A stretch of 6,102 bases of DNA from an uncultured Collinsella sp. Lineage in GTDB: Bacteria > Actinomycetota > Coriobacteriia > Coriobacteriales > Coriobacteriaceae. The translations under genes were made by a program, and so were the position numbers. The notes under the pieces were generated by a model, which was given only the letters and a program-made list of their open reading frames with translations, ran no database searches and was not told the origin of the DNA. The stretch is taken from contig CAAENI010000064.1 of NCBI GenBank assembly GCA_900757285.1, positions 1 to 6,102 on the forward strand, given 5' to 3'. Positions 5,775 to 6,102 of this stretch are shown piece after piece (position 1 is the first letter of the stretch; each line of letters starts with the position of its first letter).

Positions 5775-5843
5775 ATAATCTGACAGTATCATTTGCCATA
5801 ATCTTGCAGTAGTGTTTTCCATAATCTAATAGTGGCCCAGTTC
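5775..5843. repeat. Three tandem 23-base repeats (ATAATCT...)
   Basis: Units at 5775-5797, 5798-5820 and 5821-5843 each begin with the identical ATAATCT. Units 1 and 2 agree at 17 of 23 positions, including CAGTA and a TTT-x-CC end; unit 3 is more diverged (AATAGTGG). The array is A/T-rich compared with its surroundings. The 23-base period, about two helical turns, would place repeated half-sites on one DNA face, so an operator or iteron-like protein-binding array is possible. Three degraded copies are too few to prove function. Confidence 0.5.
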
Positions 5844-5876
5844 AGAGGCGTTATTGGATAGTGACATATAACCGTT

Positions 5877-5898
5877 TTAGAACGTCCCCAACGACTGC
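5877..5898 (+). repeat. Solo GGGAC repeat copy (AGAACGTCCCCAACGACT)
   Basis: TTTAGAACGTCCCCAACGACT here is nearly identical to the right arm of the array at 4518-4537 (TTAAGAACGTCCCCAATGACT), in the same orientation. No matching inverted arm is seen close by, so it looks like a solitary or decayed copy. Confidence 0.55.
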
Positions 5899-5912
5899 CC
5901 GGGAGCGATAAC

Positions 5913-5974
5913 AGGTATTATCTGGTCAAACACCAAAACCACCACAAAGGTGCCTGTCCCCTTTGTGGTGGTTT
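5913..5974. repeat. Composite repeat: TATCTGG block plus hairpin 3 of the CCRCCRC family
   Basis: The leading block (5913-5936) matches 5392-5415 at 20 of 24 positions. A perfect 15-base-pair stem follows: AAACCACCACAAAGG (5936-5950) with 5960-5974, loop TGCCTGTCC. Copy 5392-5446 has the same order, a TATCTGG block then a hairpin, so both look like instances of one composite element. The stem here reads CCACCACA where the others read CCGCCGCG, and the partner arm has changed to match. Only TTT follows, so a terminator role is uncertain. Confidence 0.7.
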
Positions 5975-6002
5975 GGAGCTCTCCTCGGCGGAATGCTAGA
6001 CT
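5973..6002 (+). promoter_or_regulatory. Possible promoter for the gene starting at 6057
   Basis: An extended -10 box TGC-TAGACT (5994-6002, hexamer 5997-6002) is preceded at 18 bases by a weak -35 TTGGAG (5973-5978), which overlaps the base of hairpin 3. Transcription would start near 6009, giving a leader of about 48 bases. The -10 matches consensus at four of six positions plus the TG extension, and the -35 at only three, so this is tentative. TATACA at 6010-6015 is an alternative -10 without a suitable -35. Confidence 0.4.
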
Positions 6003-6056
6003 GGCGGCGTATACATTCGCGCCAAAACACGGGTCGCATGCAAGAAAGGAGATGCC

Positions 6057-6102
6057 ATGGCGCCTATCGCACCGCTCAAGATGCTCGTCGCTCCTGCCGC
6101 CA
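6057..6102 (+). CDS. Start of an unidentified protein gene (3' partial, 15 codons)
   Basis: ATG at 6057 is preceded by AAAGGAG (6045-6051) at 5 bases spacing, and the frame stays open to the window end, reading MAPIAPLKMLVAPAA. An ATG at 6052 overlaps the ribosome binding site and is not a credible start. The strand-like LKMLVAPAA opening could suit several alpha/beta enzymes. It is faintly like the start of glycerate kinases (KIVIAPDSFK...), but 15 residues cannot support an assignment. Confidence 0.6.
   Translation, partial: MAPIAPLKMLVAPAA

Noticed and set aside
5775..5843. CRISPR array
   Set aside because: The repeats are contiguous with no unique spacers, are only 23 bases long and diverged, and no cas gene is present.

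Overview
This window looks like a stretch of chromosome from a GC-rich anaerobic actinobacterium of the class Coriobacteriia, most likely Collinsella or a close relative. The basis is codon use strongly biased to G/C at third positions, strong AGGAGG-type ribosome binding sites, a DAH7P synthase of the form seen in Gram-positive gut bacteria, and intergenic gaps full of short inverted repeats. The genus is an inference from overall appearance, not from a search. All genes lie on the + strand.

Layout. (1) Bases 2-826 are the 3' part of an ABC exporter half-transporter gene that enters from upstream. It overlaps by one base (TAATG) with a complete second half-transporter (826-2682). The two proteins carry complementary departures from the ATPase consensus that fall in the same composite ATP site, so they almost certainly form an asymmetric heterodimeric exporter. 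A strong intrinsic terminator (2714-2749) closes the operon. (2) The 570-base gap 2683-3252 holds a roughly 235-base AT-rich element with near-perfect 31-base terminal inverted repeats, a GGGAC-type repeat with a small hairpin, and a good sigma-A promoter (TTGCAC-17-GATAAT). (3) Bases 3253-4284 encode a class I 3-deoxy-7-phosphoheptulonate (DAHP) synthase, the entry enzyme of the shikimate pathway, apparently monocistronic. (4) The 362-base gap 4285-4646 starts with a 99-base imperfect palindrome with a terminator at its centre, followed by an array of GGGAC repeats. (5) Bases 4647-5297 encode a GNAT-family N-acetyltransferase of unknown substrate. (6) The 759-base gap 5298-6056 has no convincing gene and is a mosaic of hairpins, inverted repeats, GGGAC repeats and a three-copy 23-base tandem repeat. 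(7) A new gene starts at 6057 and runs off the window; only 15 residues are visible.

The protein genes do not form one system: exporter, aromatic biosynthesis and acetyltransferase are three separate transcription units. I do not see a new defence, toxin or biosynthetic system. The most unusual content is the intergenic DNA. Several repeat families recur between gaps, some in inverted orientation. One hairpin family shows paired-arm changes that keep its stems, and one repeat pair differs only at synonymous positions when read as a short peptide. These look like miniature mobile or REP-like elements whose mobilising enzyme is not in the window.
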